Positions 24,001 through 36,500 are shown, counted from the stretch's first letter. The stretch is DNA of 64,000 nt from Strigamia acuminata (GCA_949358305.1 OX442318.1:11142517-11206516); one strand, 5' to 3'. Made by a program: numbers and translations. The notes: generated from the sequence alone by a model not told the origin.

Positions 24001-26405
24001 TTCAGCCCAATTTTCCATTTTGAACTTAACTATCGACAAGTCGAACATGTAATATGCAATAGAATAGAATAGCAATTATGATTATCCAATTTGCAGCAAA
24101 AACATGTTGTGCAATTATAATACAGTAGGTGCATTCAATAAGTCTAAAACGTATGCAAAACTCGTTTCGTGTTTGCACGTGACGTCATTCCCATTGAATA
24201 GCAAACCGCGACAAAACGAATATTAAAAAATGACTTGGTTGGTTGGTTTGTGGGCCATAGAACACAATGTTAAACAAAATTTTGATACAACGAACTTTCA
24301 TTATAATGAGCCGATTTCTCGGGTCCTTTGCGATTTGTTATAACGAGGCTTGTCGGTAATTGCCAATCTGCAACCAAGTAAACTTAGTAAATGTCAAAGC
24401 CTCTTTGTTGTGTGCTTTTTCTGGCCAATTAGTGATACTGAAATTTGCAAACTTTGAAAATATTTCAAAATGTTGTTTTTGCTGCAAATGCTAACAATGA
24501 ACAATTTTATTTTTTGCTGTATTTTTTAAAATTGTCTTTTATTTAAGGACGTTGAAGAAAGAAAATGGAAGATGCTGACTATTCCTGGTGAACCATCCAG
24601 TATTATGTTTACACAAGTGTACATTCTTCGCTGTTTACACGTTGGTGCTGTTTACGAAATTATCATGAGTGCAATCAATGAATTTGGCCAAAGTTACAGT
24701 ATCAACCCTTTAAAATTTAAAATAAAAGGTAAACAAACAATCTTGAAATATTGTATCTTCAAGCACTGTATTTGACTCTATTGTTGTTTTTAGACTCCAA
24801 AAATGATACTGGTCACAATTGCATGGTGAGAGATTCACTTTCACTGCAAGGTATTTTTAATCAATACAAATGTTTTTAGTTTTGTTTTATATCCATATAA
24901 AACATACTAATAGTTTTGTTTTTAATTTTGGATTAATTAAAACAAAAATTAATACTGGTTTTTGTTAGAAGTGGATTTCATGAATTATTTCCTTGTACAT
25001 GTTTCAGGCATCATCCGCAGGAGCTTGAAGACCTTCTTAGTCATTGCAGCACGTGCTTTTGGTTCTCCAAATATCATTCATATTTATTTATTCCAAAGCA
25101 TGAATTTGCATTTGCTTGCATTTGATGCATGTTTTTCTTGAAATAGTTTTCATAATAGTCATCTTTCAAGTTGTATAATGGCAAAATGATGTGTTTTATT
25201 ATTTTTGTATATTGTTTTGTGAAGTTTGTATTCAATTATTTATTTATTTTAAATTTTTTTTACAGCTCCATCAAGTTCAAGTTCAATTTCAAGTGCAAGC
25301 TCAAGTGGTAAGATTTAATCTGTCGAAAGAAACAGTTCATTGTTGATTAAATACTAATTTTAATTTGTTTTAAATATTTCTTCAATTGCATCAACAGGAG
25401 GAAGTGAAGGTGAGTGTGTATACAGTATAATAAAGTAATTCCAGCAATAGGTATATAACACCATTTACATTTACAACATTTTACAACATAAATATGTTTT
25501 TTTTTTGTTTATGAATATCACCTATTACTAATAACATTCTACATCATTGAAAATGTGCAAAAAGTTTCTACTGTATCATAAACCAGTGATCTACAGCTAT
25601 TTATCATGCAATTATACAAGTTGTGAAAGTTTCTATTGCGTGCTCTGTTGTCCACCTTAACACAGTGAAACCTGTCTAAATCACTGCTTCTCAAATTATG
25701 TACTGTATTACCCTGCTTTAAGGTTTTGCCAGTATAGTACGCGTTTTACCGGCATGCCAATAAACCCCGATTTCACTAGCATTGAGCCAAAACAAGCGTT
25801 AAAAGCATTTTTAGATGTCCAAAATGTAGGAAATTGGCCTAAATTTCTATAAAATTTCCCAAATTTTAGTACTGGTAGTAATCTTCAGATATCAAGAAAA
25901 CTCAAATTTCAGGCCCACTTTCTGACATAATTATTAGTCCGGGCTCTTTTAAAAAACCAGATTTTGCACTTTTGCCGACATGCCGGTGTAAACTGTTTAC
26001 TTTAATTCCAAACCTGGTAAACCCATGTCCAATGGCTTGGAGCTTAAAGTGGGGTAATTCGGTATAAAAACGATCAAATTCTTTCTTTTTTTCTTCAAAT
26101 TCAAGCAATTAAAATAAATGAGATAAAAGTCAAAAGTGATGGGCAAAGAAAGTAATTTGATGCTCTATTATTTTTGTTATCGTTTGTAATGATTTTTTAT
26201 AACCTTGCATTTGGAATTGCTTTATTTAAATAAATGTACCTAATATTTGTTTCTTCTAATTCTAATTCATTTTTCTTTGATCTCTGCAGCAGCAGCAGTT
26301 GAGTCTGCGCCCACAACGGCGCCAGGATCGGCTCCGCCAGCCTACAGAGCGGCATCACTTATCTCCATCTTAACTATAGTCATTCTAGTTATTTTTTTCT
26401 GCTAA
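18092..26405 (+). CDS. Cell-surface protein with four Ig domains, one FN3 domain and a GPI-type C-terminus (5' end missing)
   Basis: Fourteen exons: 18092-18193, 19714-19917, 19997-20118, 21458-21608, 21878-21999, 22716-22854, 22950-23047, 23104-23284, 23924-24048, 24548-24728, 24794-24850, 25266-25307, 25398-25409, 26290-26405. They join in frame to 549 visible residues. Ig1-Ig3 show the paired cysteines and DxGxYxC motifs (EDEGVYTCRV, HDAGTYECVM, SDAGTYKCKV). Ig4 has DFGRYTIVAKND without the second Cys. FN3 ends in VGAVYEIIMSAINEFGQS. A Ser-rich stalk follows (SSSSSISSASSS), then a Pro/Thr/Ala segment and a terminal hydrophobic run (SLISILTIVILVIFFC) with no cytoplasmic tail, which suggests a GPI signal. 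Among known families, GPI-linked Ig/FN3 adhesion proteins such as fly klingon and wrapper are closest in layout. The exact orthologue is not determined. A likely role is neural or epithelial cell adhesion (inference). Confidence 0.9.
18578..18777. mobile_element. 200-bp MITE in intron 1 of the Ig gene
   Basis: The left end TAGGCGCGTTCAATTCCAAA and right end TTTGGAATTGAATGCACCTA are inverse of each other over about 23 bp. It is the same terminal family as the element at 2607. There is no reading frame. Confidence 0.8.
20218..20814. mobile_element. Inverted-end element in intron 3 of the Ig gene
   Basis: AACTACGTCT at the left is mirrored by AGACGTAGTT at the right. Longer internal arms pair CTTATCCAGATAAGTGAAAA with TTTTCACTTATCTGGATAAG. 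The interior also repeats AGATAAGT-type motifs. It is non-autonomous with no transposase. The family is not recognised. Confidence 0.65.
21005..21333. mobile_element. TAGGTGCATTCAAT-type MITE in intron 3 of the Ig gene
   Basis: The left end TAGATGCATTCAATCCTTAA and right end GAGGATTGAATGCACCTA are inverse of each other. Internal blocks are shared with 2.3 kb and 2.6 kb. It ends about 125 bp before exon 4. Confidence 0.75.
22136..22348. mobile_element. MITE with GTCGGGTCACTTCATCGAAT ends, copy 1 (Ig gene intron 5)
   Basis: The left end GTTGGGTCATTTCATCGAAT plus CCCGTTTC is the inverse of the right end GAAACGGGATTTGATGAAGT plus GAGCCGAC. The second copy at 23309-23622 has the same ends. The centre carries matched G and C runs. 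Confidence 0.8.
23309..23622. mobile_element. MITE with GTCGGGTCACTTCATCGAAT ends, copy 2 (Ig gene intron 8)
   Basis: The left end GTCGGGTCACTTCATCGAAT is mirrored by GATTCGATGAAGTGATCCGAC at the right. The interior contains a run of CCTAA-type pentamers (CTAACCTAACCTGACCTAAC and variants) from about 23385 to 23462. Confidence 0.85.
24120..24360. mobile_element. Pogo-like MITE remnant in intron 9 of the Ig gene
   Basis: AACCGCGACAAAACGAATAT, GTGGGCCATAGAACACAATG, TTTCTCGGGTCCTTTGCGAT and TTATAACGAGGCTTG match the interior and right end of the other pogo-like copies. A TAGGTGCATTCAAT tag of another family sits at its left edge near 24125. Confidence 0.6.
25701..26064. mobile_element. 364-bp MITE in the last intron of the Ig gene
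   Basis: The left end TACTGTATTACCCTGCTTTA and the inverse right end TACCGAATTACCCCACTTTA match over more than 20 bp. An inverse-oriented relative lies at about 38680-38900 (shared block AATTTAGGCCAATTTCCTAC), and another end appears at 43251. Confidence 0.75.
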
Positions 26406-26676
26406 TCAGCTTCGAACTGATGCGAAAAATTGTTTTTATTGCTGGTGCCGATTTATGACATCTATTCACGAGGCGGATTTTGAACAAAAACAAAACATTT
26501 TTTTAATTTTTAACTTTTATCGCTGTCAGGACAGAGATAAAATGTGGAACTAAGATGGATTCATTTTTTTAAATTTAATTTTGGGTTTATGGAGCAAGTA
26601 ATGGACTCAAAAAATAATATGTTCCAATTTTTTTTCTTTGCTTTTATGTTGATTATTTATTTCTGTAAAGTTCACT

Positions 26677-26682
26677 AATAAA
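26677..26682 (+). terminator. Poly(A) signal AATAAA of the Ig gene
   Basis: The first canonical hexamer after the stop codon at 26403-26405, about 270 bp downstream. The 3' UTR is AT-rich. Other A/T-rich hexamer variants follow, so the exact cleavage site is uncertain. Confidence 0.5.
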
Positions 26683-28749
26683 AAAAAAGCAACCATTGAT
26701 TTTAAATTTGTCTTAATGAGTCACTAGGGGGATTATATTCGTGTCATATTTTATGTTTTTCATTTATTGGAAATTTAAGTTTTAAAAAAAAATATGCTCA
26801 GGTTGAAATGGAATACTGGGTGAATTTATACAGTCATTCAAATGCATGTAAAATTGATTTACACTCGTGTAAATGAATAATCAGGCTATTTTAAATGACT
26901 CATTAAATGTGCCTGGTGGTGGAACAGCATTTAAGTGTAAAAAATTAAGTAATTTTTTAATTTGAGTTAAAAATGTGCATAAAAATGTATAATGTATGCA
27001 AAATGTAAACAATAGGGGTGTTCAGAAACTGACATTTCATGTAATTGGATATTTGGATAAAAATAATGATAAAACTTGCAAATTACTCATTTTTTGTTGG
27101 TTTAATTTAACGGAAGAATGATAGTATAATTCAAATATCAGTTTCTGAATATCTCAATATTGAATTTTTTTTTATATTCAACAATATAATGTAAAAGTGC
27201 CTTTTTCTTCTCATTCAATTTGCTGTATGTTCTTAGTTACATGAATTTTATTTTGATTTGTTTTATTATTTTATATTGTATTATATATATAGTGTCGTAA
27301 TGCAACTGCACCTAATTTAATCTTACATATGAAAAAGCACAAACATTGTGTATATATCAAAACTTTTTATTTTCCAGATGCTTGATTAAAAAAAATTATT
27401 TGAATAAACAATGGCAATGAATAATCGTTAAAATTAAGTGGAAAAAAATGTAAATGTCGGAAAAGCCCAAAAAATATAGTTTTAATTGTCATGTGTTTTG
27501 CTTTCATTTTTTTTGTTTGTTTGGCTATCCATACATCACGTAATGTACAGTAGGCGCATGCGTGCAAATATAAATTTGAAAAACGTTTTTATACAATCTT
27601 TGAAACATCCATCGCAATTCGCATTTTCTTTACGATAATAATAATTTTAGTGATTTTATTAGAATTATTATAATTATTGACGAGTTATGCACATCACCGC
27701 GAGATGGCTTCTGAACTGAGGTGTGTAATGGTGACAAGATGGCGTCTATCGTAGCATTCTGCGTCTTGACTGAAATAAATAAATCATCGATACTGGCATT
27801 CCATCGATGATCGTGAGTTGAACTATAGGTGAAGAGACGAAGAAAAGTATTGTTGTTTACGATAAATTATTTATTTCCACAAAGTCTTTTAAATTTAGTT
27901 TATTTATGCGAAAAACTGATATGTGCGTGGTATTGAGCAACGGTCCATACGAACAGTGAACATCGTTCCAACACAGAGATAAGGTAAGATACATTAAAAC
28001 GATTATTAGCATTAACATCGATTCTTTCCAGTGAGGAATTAAAAATCAGTTGTAAAAAAAAATTTACGATTGGTATTTTTAAAATGGTACTGCCATCTTG
28101 TTTTTTAATGTTTACAATTAAAAATTGGTATCATCAAACATCGCCAACATCGCCAAATTTAAGAAAGATTTTCGTACAATTTTTATGATTTTTAAACTCT
28201 TCGTTTTTTTTCGATATTTTGAGAAAGAATTTCAAAACCGGGATATAATTTATAGTTTAGTCAAAACACAACTCAAAATATCGTAATATGATAAAATAGG
28301 AATCAATTTTGGGAATTACAGTGATGTATAACATTAATAAGACTGAATTACCGGTAGTCAGTTTGACACTTGTTTTGATATAAATATTGCATAAGAGAGT
28401 GAAAGTATTTTAAAATTTTTTACAGTCGGTTGTAAATTATTAAACAAAAAAATAATTAATTAATTAAATTAGTTAACAAATAAATAACAAATAAAAAACA
28501 AGAAAAATAAAAAATAATTAAATAATAAATAAATGTCATGTGATATACAGAATAATCACTTGGACCTGGTGTTGGTTCTCAATAATGCAGTGATTGTGAT
28601 TATTGAATCCCTTGTTGTTTAAAACTTTACAATTATGTAGATTTTTAAATGAAATACAAATTTGACATTACTAAATAGCAATAGTAAATAAGGTTAAAAT
28701 ATAACTTTTTTATTTTGATGCATTGATGTAAGCTTTATGTAATTTTTAA
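26683..28749. other. Intergenic region between the Ig gene and the channel cluster
   Basis: No supported gene. Around 27.70-27.98 kb there is a promoter-like patch: ACAAGATGGCGTC, similar to a YY1-type initiator, and a good splice donor (GATAAG/GTAAGATAC at about 27984). I cannot follow it into a coding exon. Confidence 0.4.
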
Positions 28750-28820
28750 TCAAATGCAATATTCAACAACAGAGAATACAAGTATAAAGAGACCAGTCAG
28801 AATGGCAATAACAAAATAAT
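28750..28820 (-). pseudogene. Relic of the last exon of a fourth DEG/ENaC gene copy
   Basis: Read on the minus strand, this segment gives VIAILTGLFILVFSVVEYCI and then a stop. It aligns with the pore and C-terminus of gene A (IGILTGLSIFSVIEYFI and a stop at 29636). The nucleotide blocks ATATTCAA, AGAGACCAGTCAGAAT and AATCAAATG match as well. The Ser of the GxS filter is replaced by Phe and there are inserted bases. No upstream exon of this copy was found, so it looks like the 3' stub of a lost tandem copy. Confidence 0.75.
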
Positions 28821-28924
28821 AACAAATAACAAATTATAAAAGTTAATTCCTGTTCTATGATAACATTTTTATTGAATGGTCACGTACAGTGTGCCCCGGT
28901 TAACATTTTTCTACATACGATGTT

Positions 28925-29050
28925 GGGTGCACTTTCCAATAAAATGAAATAGTCCCATTTTGGAACGTTCAAAAATAAGTGATTTATTTAACTTATTTTT
29001 ATTCATTTTAAGCAAACTAAGTGTTTGATTAACTAATTTGGAATGCACCT
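28925..29050. mobile_element. Short TAGGTGCATTC-family MITE
   Basis: GGGTGCACTTTCCAAT at the left and ATTTGGAATGCACCT at the right form inverted ends of about 125 bp spacing. The family is shared with 2.6, 18.6 and 21.0 kb. Confidence 0.55.
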
Positions 29051-29635
29051 ATTAAAATTATTTTGTGTGACTAAAAGTACTTTGTGATTACAAAGGACAA
29101 TGTGTAGAAACAGACGTAGACGAATACAAGGTGCCCGGTCGCCAGTGCCTGAATCTTTTTCCCTGGCACCCGAATTTCATAGGCTGTATTTGCAAAATAG
29201 ATATGCTAAGAAAAATAGGTTGGCTCCAGAATTATTTAATTGTTTGATAACAAACTGTGTGAGTCTCGAGCAAACGTGTTTAAGTTGGTTAGATTAGATT
29301 GACCTCCTTATTAAACAAACGGATGGATTTATATACCCAGAAACAAGAGTGTTATGTTGACGTGATACGGCGTAACAGGGCGACCGTTGGAGGCCAGCCA
29401 TGGGTATCCACCGGTCACACAAACAAACAGATGCATGAAGTGATAGCCGTTTCTAAAAATTTGTGCCAGACATAAATTTTAAAGAAATGTAATTGAATGC
29501 GGCTGCTATGAAAAACTGAAGTTAGTGATGTAGTATTAGTAATGTAGTAAATGGGATTGAAATACAGCTACATTTTGTCGCATTGATTGTTAATATTTTT
29601 TTCAAATAGGGTATTGTGTGTAATTAACATAACAA

Positions 29636-30555
29636 TCAAATGAAATATTCAATAACAGAAAATATCGAGAGACCGGTCAGAATACCAATAATAGATCCAA
29701 TGTTACACAATAGTTTAGTTGCAGAAATTAGCTTCTGTTCTTCAATTACTTCTCGGATGTTATTTTCAATAGCATATGTTATTATTGGTTCAGTTATTTT
29801 AATACCATTAGCATCTTTTGTTAGAGTATGGAATGGAATGTAAATGGTTTCCTCGCAACGTGCAGCACAAGAACAGTCCTTCTGCGGGTTTGTGTTGAAT
29901 TGAGATTGTAAATATAATTCGTGCGTTGTTTTAGCTGTTTCTGAAGTCATGCACAGTGGCAACGTACTGTTATCCATGAATGGCAATCTAATAGGAAATA
30001 TAGTTTAATATTGTGAAAATTAAAAATTACGTCAATTTAACGCTTTAAATTATTGAGTTAACTAAGACTGCAGTAGCCTACCGTAAAACTTTTTATAATG
30101 CGCGGGTCTCAATTAGACTGCGGATTTCTAATAATACGCAAAAGGGAAATTGAATTTTGTGATTAGTGCGCGGTTTACTAATTGAGGGCGGGTGCACTAA
30201 TGAAGTCCATGATGAAAAAGTTTATTTTTGAAAAGTAAGCACTTCAAGCAATTTAAAATTAGGAAATAATTTGTTTTTTTTTATAATAATTAATAAATAA
30301 ATAAATAAATAAATAAATTAATAAATTAATTAATTATTATAAAAAAAACAAATTAATTAATTAATTAATTAATTTATTTATTTATTAATTTATTATATTT
30401 ATTATATTTATTATAGTTTGTTAGTTTGTTAGTTTGTTAGTTTGTTAGTTTGTTAGTTTGTTAGTTTGTTTGTTAGTTTGTTAGTTTGTTAGTTTGTTTG
30501 TTTGTTTGTTTGTTTGTTTGTTTGTTTGTTTGTTTGTTTGTTTGTTTGTTTGTTT

Positions 30556-30599
<44 letters not shown>

Positions 30600-33500
30600 G
30601 TTAGTTTATTTGTTTGTTTTTGTTGTAAAAAATGATTCAATTTTATTTCAATCGGAATTAAGAAATGTTTGAATTTGATTTTTCAGAGAAAAATGGCATT
30701 TTGTTTTTGCGCGCGGGTCTCAATTAGTACGCGGGAAAATCTTTAACACCCGCGCACTAGAAAAGGATCTAGGATTCTAGGGTAATTTATAGCAAAATAC
30801 TCTGCGAGGCCACTTCAGAAAAATGTTTAATAAATAACTGTTTAAGTGACAAAATTAGTTAAAACACATATTTCTTTTGGCAAGGGGTGCGAGGGCAGAT
30901 TTTATGCGTCAAAGGAGTGCCGACTGCTACAAAAGTTAAGAACCGGGGCCTTAGATTTTTCTTACGACTAGAGCACTCATGTCACTTCAATAAATTACTC
31001 AAGGAACCAATTTCTTGAAAGAAGCACCTGCAATTCAGCGGTTGTCCAGCAAGACTTTTTGCATAACATTTCAGTTCACATTCAGACACTTCTTCGTTTG
31101 CTTTACACGCATTTTTGTCGTGTTCACTCGAATAATCTTTAACAGAAAAATTGTAAAATAATTATTTTATTTTTATTTAAAAGTTACCGTTTGACGAGAG
31201 ATATCAACTGTAATTGACTTCTTACTAGGAATGAAAAAAATATACTTGGATTGAAAAAATTTATTTATTGGCACAATAAATTGCTGAAAATGAATGAAAT
31301 AAAATAAATAACAATGCAATTAGCATATTCAATCTGACTCACTGCTTGATTGAGGTTGCACATGTCACGTATGATGGTACCACGAACTACTAAGACATTT
31401 TTCTTTGGCGAAAATGGCTGATCACCTGCAAACATTTAAAGGGATGGTATAGTTTATTTTTTTTTATTCCAATTATATGTTTACTTTTAATCAGTACAAA
31501 CAAGTAAGCCAAAAAAACTATGTTTTTGAAAAAGGCTTTTATGCTGTATCCCTGAGAAATTTGAATCTATACAAAAAATTTGTCAAATGACAAATCATTT
31601 TTTAGCAAAAAAAAAAAAATGTAGCTCAGATCAAAAAGTTATCAGCACCATTTGAAAGAGCGGCAAATTCTGCACAGGAAACATATTTCTAATTTTTTAA
31701 ACCGTTCATTTTTCATATTTTTTGTTTTTATGGCTAAATTCAAATTTCTTACTAAATTGACCATGCGGTAGCCGGCTACGATAGTAAAAAAACGTATTTA
31801 TTTTTACCGAATCGAAAAAAGAAACATACAGGCTTGTGCAGAATGCAATTTCCAATCCAATGAGCGTGGTTTCAGGATTTTTAAATCCTTTTTTAGTGCC
31901 GAAAACATCAAAATTCGTATCCGGCGAACATTTTGGTATCAATTATAAAACACGAGTTCGTCAGGTGGCGCTCTGGTTTGCTTACAGTTTGCCGTAAATC
32001 TGAGTTTTCAGCATTCGTATTTCCAGTCCACAGCTCTGAAAAATGAGCCTTTATTTTATTTCTTTTTTTCATAATGTGTGGAATGATCTGTTCTAGGGCG
32101 CTACGATGCCCAAATTTTAATTTTTTGGTACGCTGAATTGATATTTGGAAAAAACATCCAAAAAACACCTAAATTTAGACAAACCGGAAGTTGAACCACA
32201 CAAATGTTCAATGTAAGTTAAATAAAAGCCTTTAAAAAATATAATTATGTACAGAAATTTAAATATTGCATTAAAACCACTGATAGGCATGTGGCTGGAA
32301 TATTCACCGCTTATTTGTCATAGCGCCTCACAGGCACCCAATGAGAAAAAAGCAGTTTTCAGGTTGGAGAGATACTACAAAATGGAATAGCAAAACAGAA
32401 AAGCACAGGAAACCTGTCTTCTCAGCAGTTGCTGTTCTTTTTTGATGACAGCATGTGGTTTTAATAACACGTGTTGCTCCTCTTTCCAGAGGAATTGATT
32501 GATTGCTGTCTAGTTTTTTACACTTTACAGAAACCCGGTAATTTAATTTGTATTATGTTGAATGTCTGGATTTCATGCCACAACGGGTTGTGAGTTTGGG
32601 TAATAAAGCAATAAAACACTTTTGAAACATACAAGACCGCAAGTGATCAGGTTTACTTCATGAGACTACTACGCATGAGTTACAAAACAAAACAAGTAAA
32701 CATCTGTAATGCAGGGAAGCATTACATATTAGACTTCTAAACCACTTCTACACTTTTCTGTATAGAAATATATCTGTCCGTCTGTCCCTAAATTAAACAC
32801 CAAAATAAAATCACACAAATAAGATCGATTTTTGCTAATAAAAAGTCAACCGTTAATCCGATCAAAAAGTTATTAGCAGCATTGTTTTCAGCGGCAATAT
32901 CTACACAGGAAACTTTGTTTAAACATTCTAATCGGTCCTTTTTTCAAAATATTGGGTTTTTTCTTGGTAGAATCCAAATTTTGCATAAATTTCCTATTCG
33001 ATCGCCCGCTAAGATCGCCCGAATCGGTACTTTTTCACGACCGAATCGCAATGAAAAAAATACAGGCTTGTGCGGAATTGTCCGCTCTTCAAAATGAGCT
33101 TGGTTTCAGAATTTCTGGACCTCATTACGACATAGTAAACATCAGAAAACGTATCGCGACGAAGATTTAATCATCCATTATGGCTCACGGGATCCGCCAG
33201 GTGGCGCTAGTACAATGTTACAACTTTTGGTGCGCGGACGGAAGTAGTATTATTTTACGGCTAAAAGTGTACAAAATCGTGTTTATTAATTCAACCGGAG
33301 GTTGGAAAATTCCGAAAAGATCCTAGGATACTAATACAGGTACGCTGAATTTATTGCCGTTATCCGTTTGTCTCCACCTGCTATAGATTTTGAGATATGG
33401 ATGCGTACGGACAGACGGACAGAACCGTTTCATGAGACTCTCTAAACATCAGGTTTAGAAGTCTAAAACGAAACTAAACATGACGTGCGATGACGCGCAA

Positions 33501-36500
33501 TTTCCTGCTAATGACACATTAAACGCTGATTGGTTACACTAACACGGGTGACATTCAGAACCAGCTCCCAAGAGACACAACTAATTCCAAACGCGTTTTT
33601 TTACCATCCAAAAATTTGCGGTTCATAATAAAATGAAAAAAAATCTTATGATAATGTAATTTGAAATAACTAATGTGCATTTAAAATCTAAATCGAAAAT
33701 GGCCAGACTGTCCCTTTAAATGTGATATCGAACCAAAGTTATGTGTGGTACTCACTTTTATTGAACACGGTGCACATTCCAAATTCTGTTGATATAACCG
33801 TTAAATTAACAATAATGATGTCATTCTTGTCTTCAAAGACCTGTAAAATTCGTAGTTAAACAATTGCACCAACAATTTAAAATTTTGCTTACCAACCTTA
33901 GAACCTAGTTTTTGCAATGTCACATGGGTATTGTAGGCCGAAGAGGCTCTCCATAGTTTGAGTGGTTTGTTAGCGAATCTTGATGATCGATGGAGTAAGT
34001 CAGAGAGTTGGTAATAATCACAAGTAGCATTCAGTTTTTTAGCTAAATGTTTCTTAGCTGTAATCATTTTAACATTTTCCTCGCACGAAATGATTAATGG
34101 AAACTGGATAATTTTGTCCCTTTCAAGAGTAACAGTTGTCATTAGTGGACATTCCAAATAAGTGTCGATCAAATTGTAAGTCTGATAAACCGAGATGCAA
34201 AACAGGACTAATGAAACTGCAGTTTTCAGTTTCTTTTTGACAAAGGACTCTTTTTTAGTTTGCTGCATCTTTCTGAGTATCTTTGGCATTTTTTCTTTCA
34301 ACTTGGTATTTGTTTTTGTTGTTTTTCTTAATTTGGTCAAAGACTTTTTGCAGCAGTGAATAAAAATGTCGACGAGCGTTAAGCAGGACATGCCGAAATA
34401 GAGACCGATGTTTCCTCCAATGTCGCACAACAAACATATGATGTCGTAGGAAAAGCGTTCTTGCAATGTCCGAATGTAATTATTGGATACGAGAACTTCG
34501 ATGGTGTACGGATTACCAGCTAATTGATCAAACGTTATGCTTAGTTGTGTTACATCACATACGTTGGGGCATTTGCAGTGTGTCTTCGGATCTTTGTACT
34601 TAATAATTGATTTTAATTGTTTGTATTGACGATAGTTGTCCGAGTCATTGCATTCCGGAAGATTTCTTGACTCATAAAACGGAAATCTAAAGTCGAAGTC
34701 AATAGTAAATTAATTACTTCATTACTTTTCATTTATTGTCCTTCATGCAGAAGATTTAATCTTGCAGTACCAATATTTCTGATAGAAGCTAGTTCATTTA
34801 AGTTTACGCTTATTCCTGTAATTTTTCCATCTGTTTATCTCAGTAGTTCACAACCTGTGCAGGGGGCCGCGGAGATGCAGTGACTAACATGCAGGGGTGC
34901 CGTGACTGACCTGCAGGGCTACTATGACCACCTACAGGGGCGCCGTGACAGGTATACAGTGTGCTGTGACTCAAAAAAGGTTGGGAACCACTGGTTTATC
35001 TTGATAATTATTTGGCCAATTTCATTTCATCCTCACCTGCATTTCATTTCTTTCACAAAACAAAGTCGCATACAGTCATAGAAGGCGTTGCTGCATGGTT
35101 GCCTTCTAGTGTTGATAAAGTGATACTAAAACGAAACAAAAATTTAGTTTAAAACTTTTTAGAGAATTTTTGTAAATTTATCTGCTATGAACCAAATTTA
35201 TGAAAATGTTAATTTCTGTAATGTGGATTATCTATATTGCAAATCTTACTTGCTTTACAGTGGCAATGGCTTGAAATTTATTGGTAGCAACAGTTACATA
35301 ATCTGCAAACTCCTGATGTATATGATACACTACTGGTGACGGATCTACGAATATCTTTAATTGCAACAAATTAATGGTGACGCAATGTGTATGCTGTTTT
35401 TTTCTGACAACATAGATGGCTGATTTTTTCAATGGTGTATTTTAGTTATAATTATCGGGGCTGGACTGGGCACAAAATTATACCGGGAAATCGGGACAGG
35501 CTAGGCCGCGACAAAAAAGAAACTCACAGCGTCACGGCCACCGGGAAATTCGCGGTATTCCGCTGAGCCAGTCCAGATATGATAATTATGCTTTATCTGA
35601 GCGGTAAATTCAGTAGACACATTTTTAAAGGTCATTTAAACCTGTTTATAGCCGTGCTGAAGCAAGAAATCATTGTAAGCAACAAGAATGTGTTAGCACC
35701 CGTTACACTCGTTAAACATCCACAAGCCGTGTGCTTAAAGGCGCTGAAGTGCTTTACTCAATACCCAAATTAGAATGTTTAAAAAAAAATGTTTAAACTT
35801 CTTTTATGAAGTGCACTTAGTGAATGAGAACTGCCGACTTGCCAACTATGGTTTGATATCATTAATGTTTTCATTTCTGTTTGTGGTTTATTAAATGAAA
35901 TGCTGTCTTCAGAATTCTAATTTTATTTCTACTAATTGTCAATTTTTCATTTCAATTGCTTATTACTTTCATTTATTTCTGCACGAGTGTAAACAATGAA
36001 TAAAAAATTCTCAGAATTGCTCACTTTGATCCCAACGCAAGCTTTGGGCAAATTCAATTTGACCACCATCTTGTAATTTTTATTTCCATACGGAAATTCA
36101 AAAGCTGAAACGGATATAAAGTTAAAATAATCAACCCGAATAATTGTTCAAAGACTTACGACTCGAAATCTGAGACGTTGGCTGAATGATAGAATCGTAA
36201 TTTTTAGTGGTGAGATTAATCCTTGATTTCCGCTGCAAAGATTTATTTTGTTTCAAACCTATTCATTTAATGTATAAAAAAGAGAAGAGCAGATTTACCG
36301 CGGCAAAGTAGGCATCGGCTACGTAGGTATCTACACTCATGTGTTTCAGAATGTCTGAATGGCTATATTTTGTGAAATATAGATCAGGGTATTTTCGCCA
36401 GCCCCTATCACCTGTCCAAAATAATGCCTCACTAAAATCTGGATCACACCGTTCTACATCGAAATTGTTGTCCCTCTTATTAGCAAAGAAATGATTCAAT

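Noticed and set aside
29100-29297. 65-codon frame beginning MCRNRRRRIQGARSP
   Set aside because: It lies downstream of the channel cluster on the opposite strand, with no motif and no flanking exon. It is within chance expectation.
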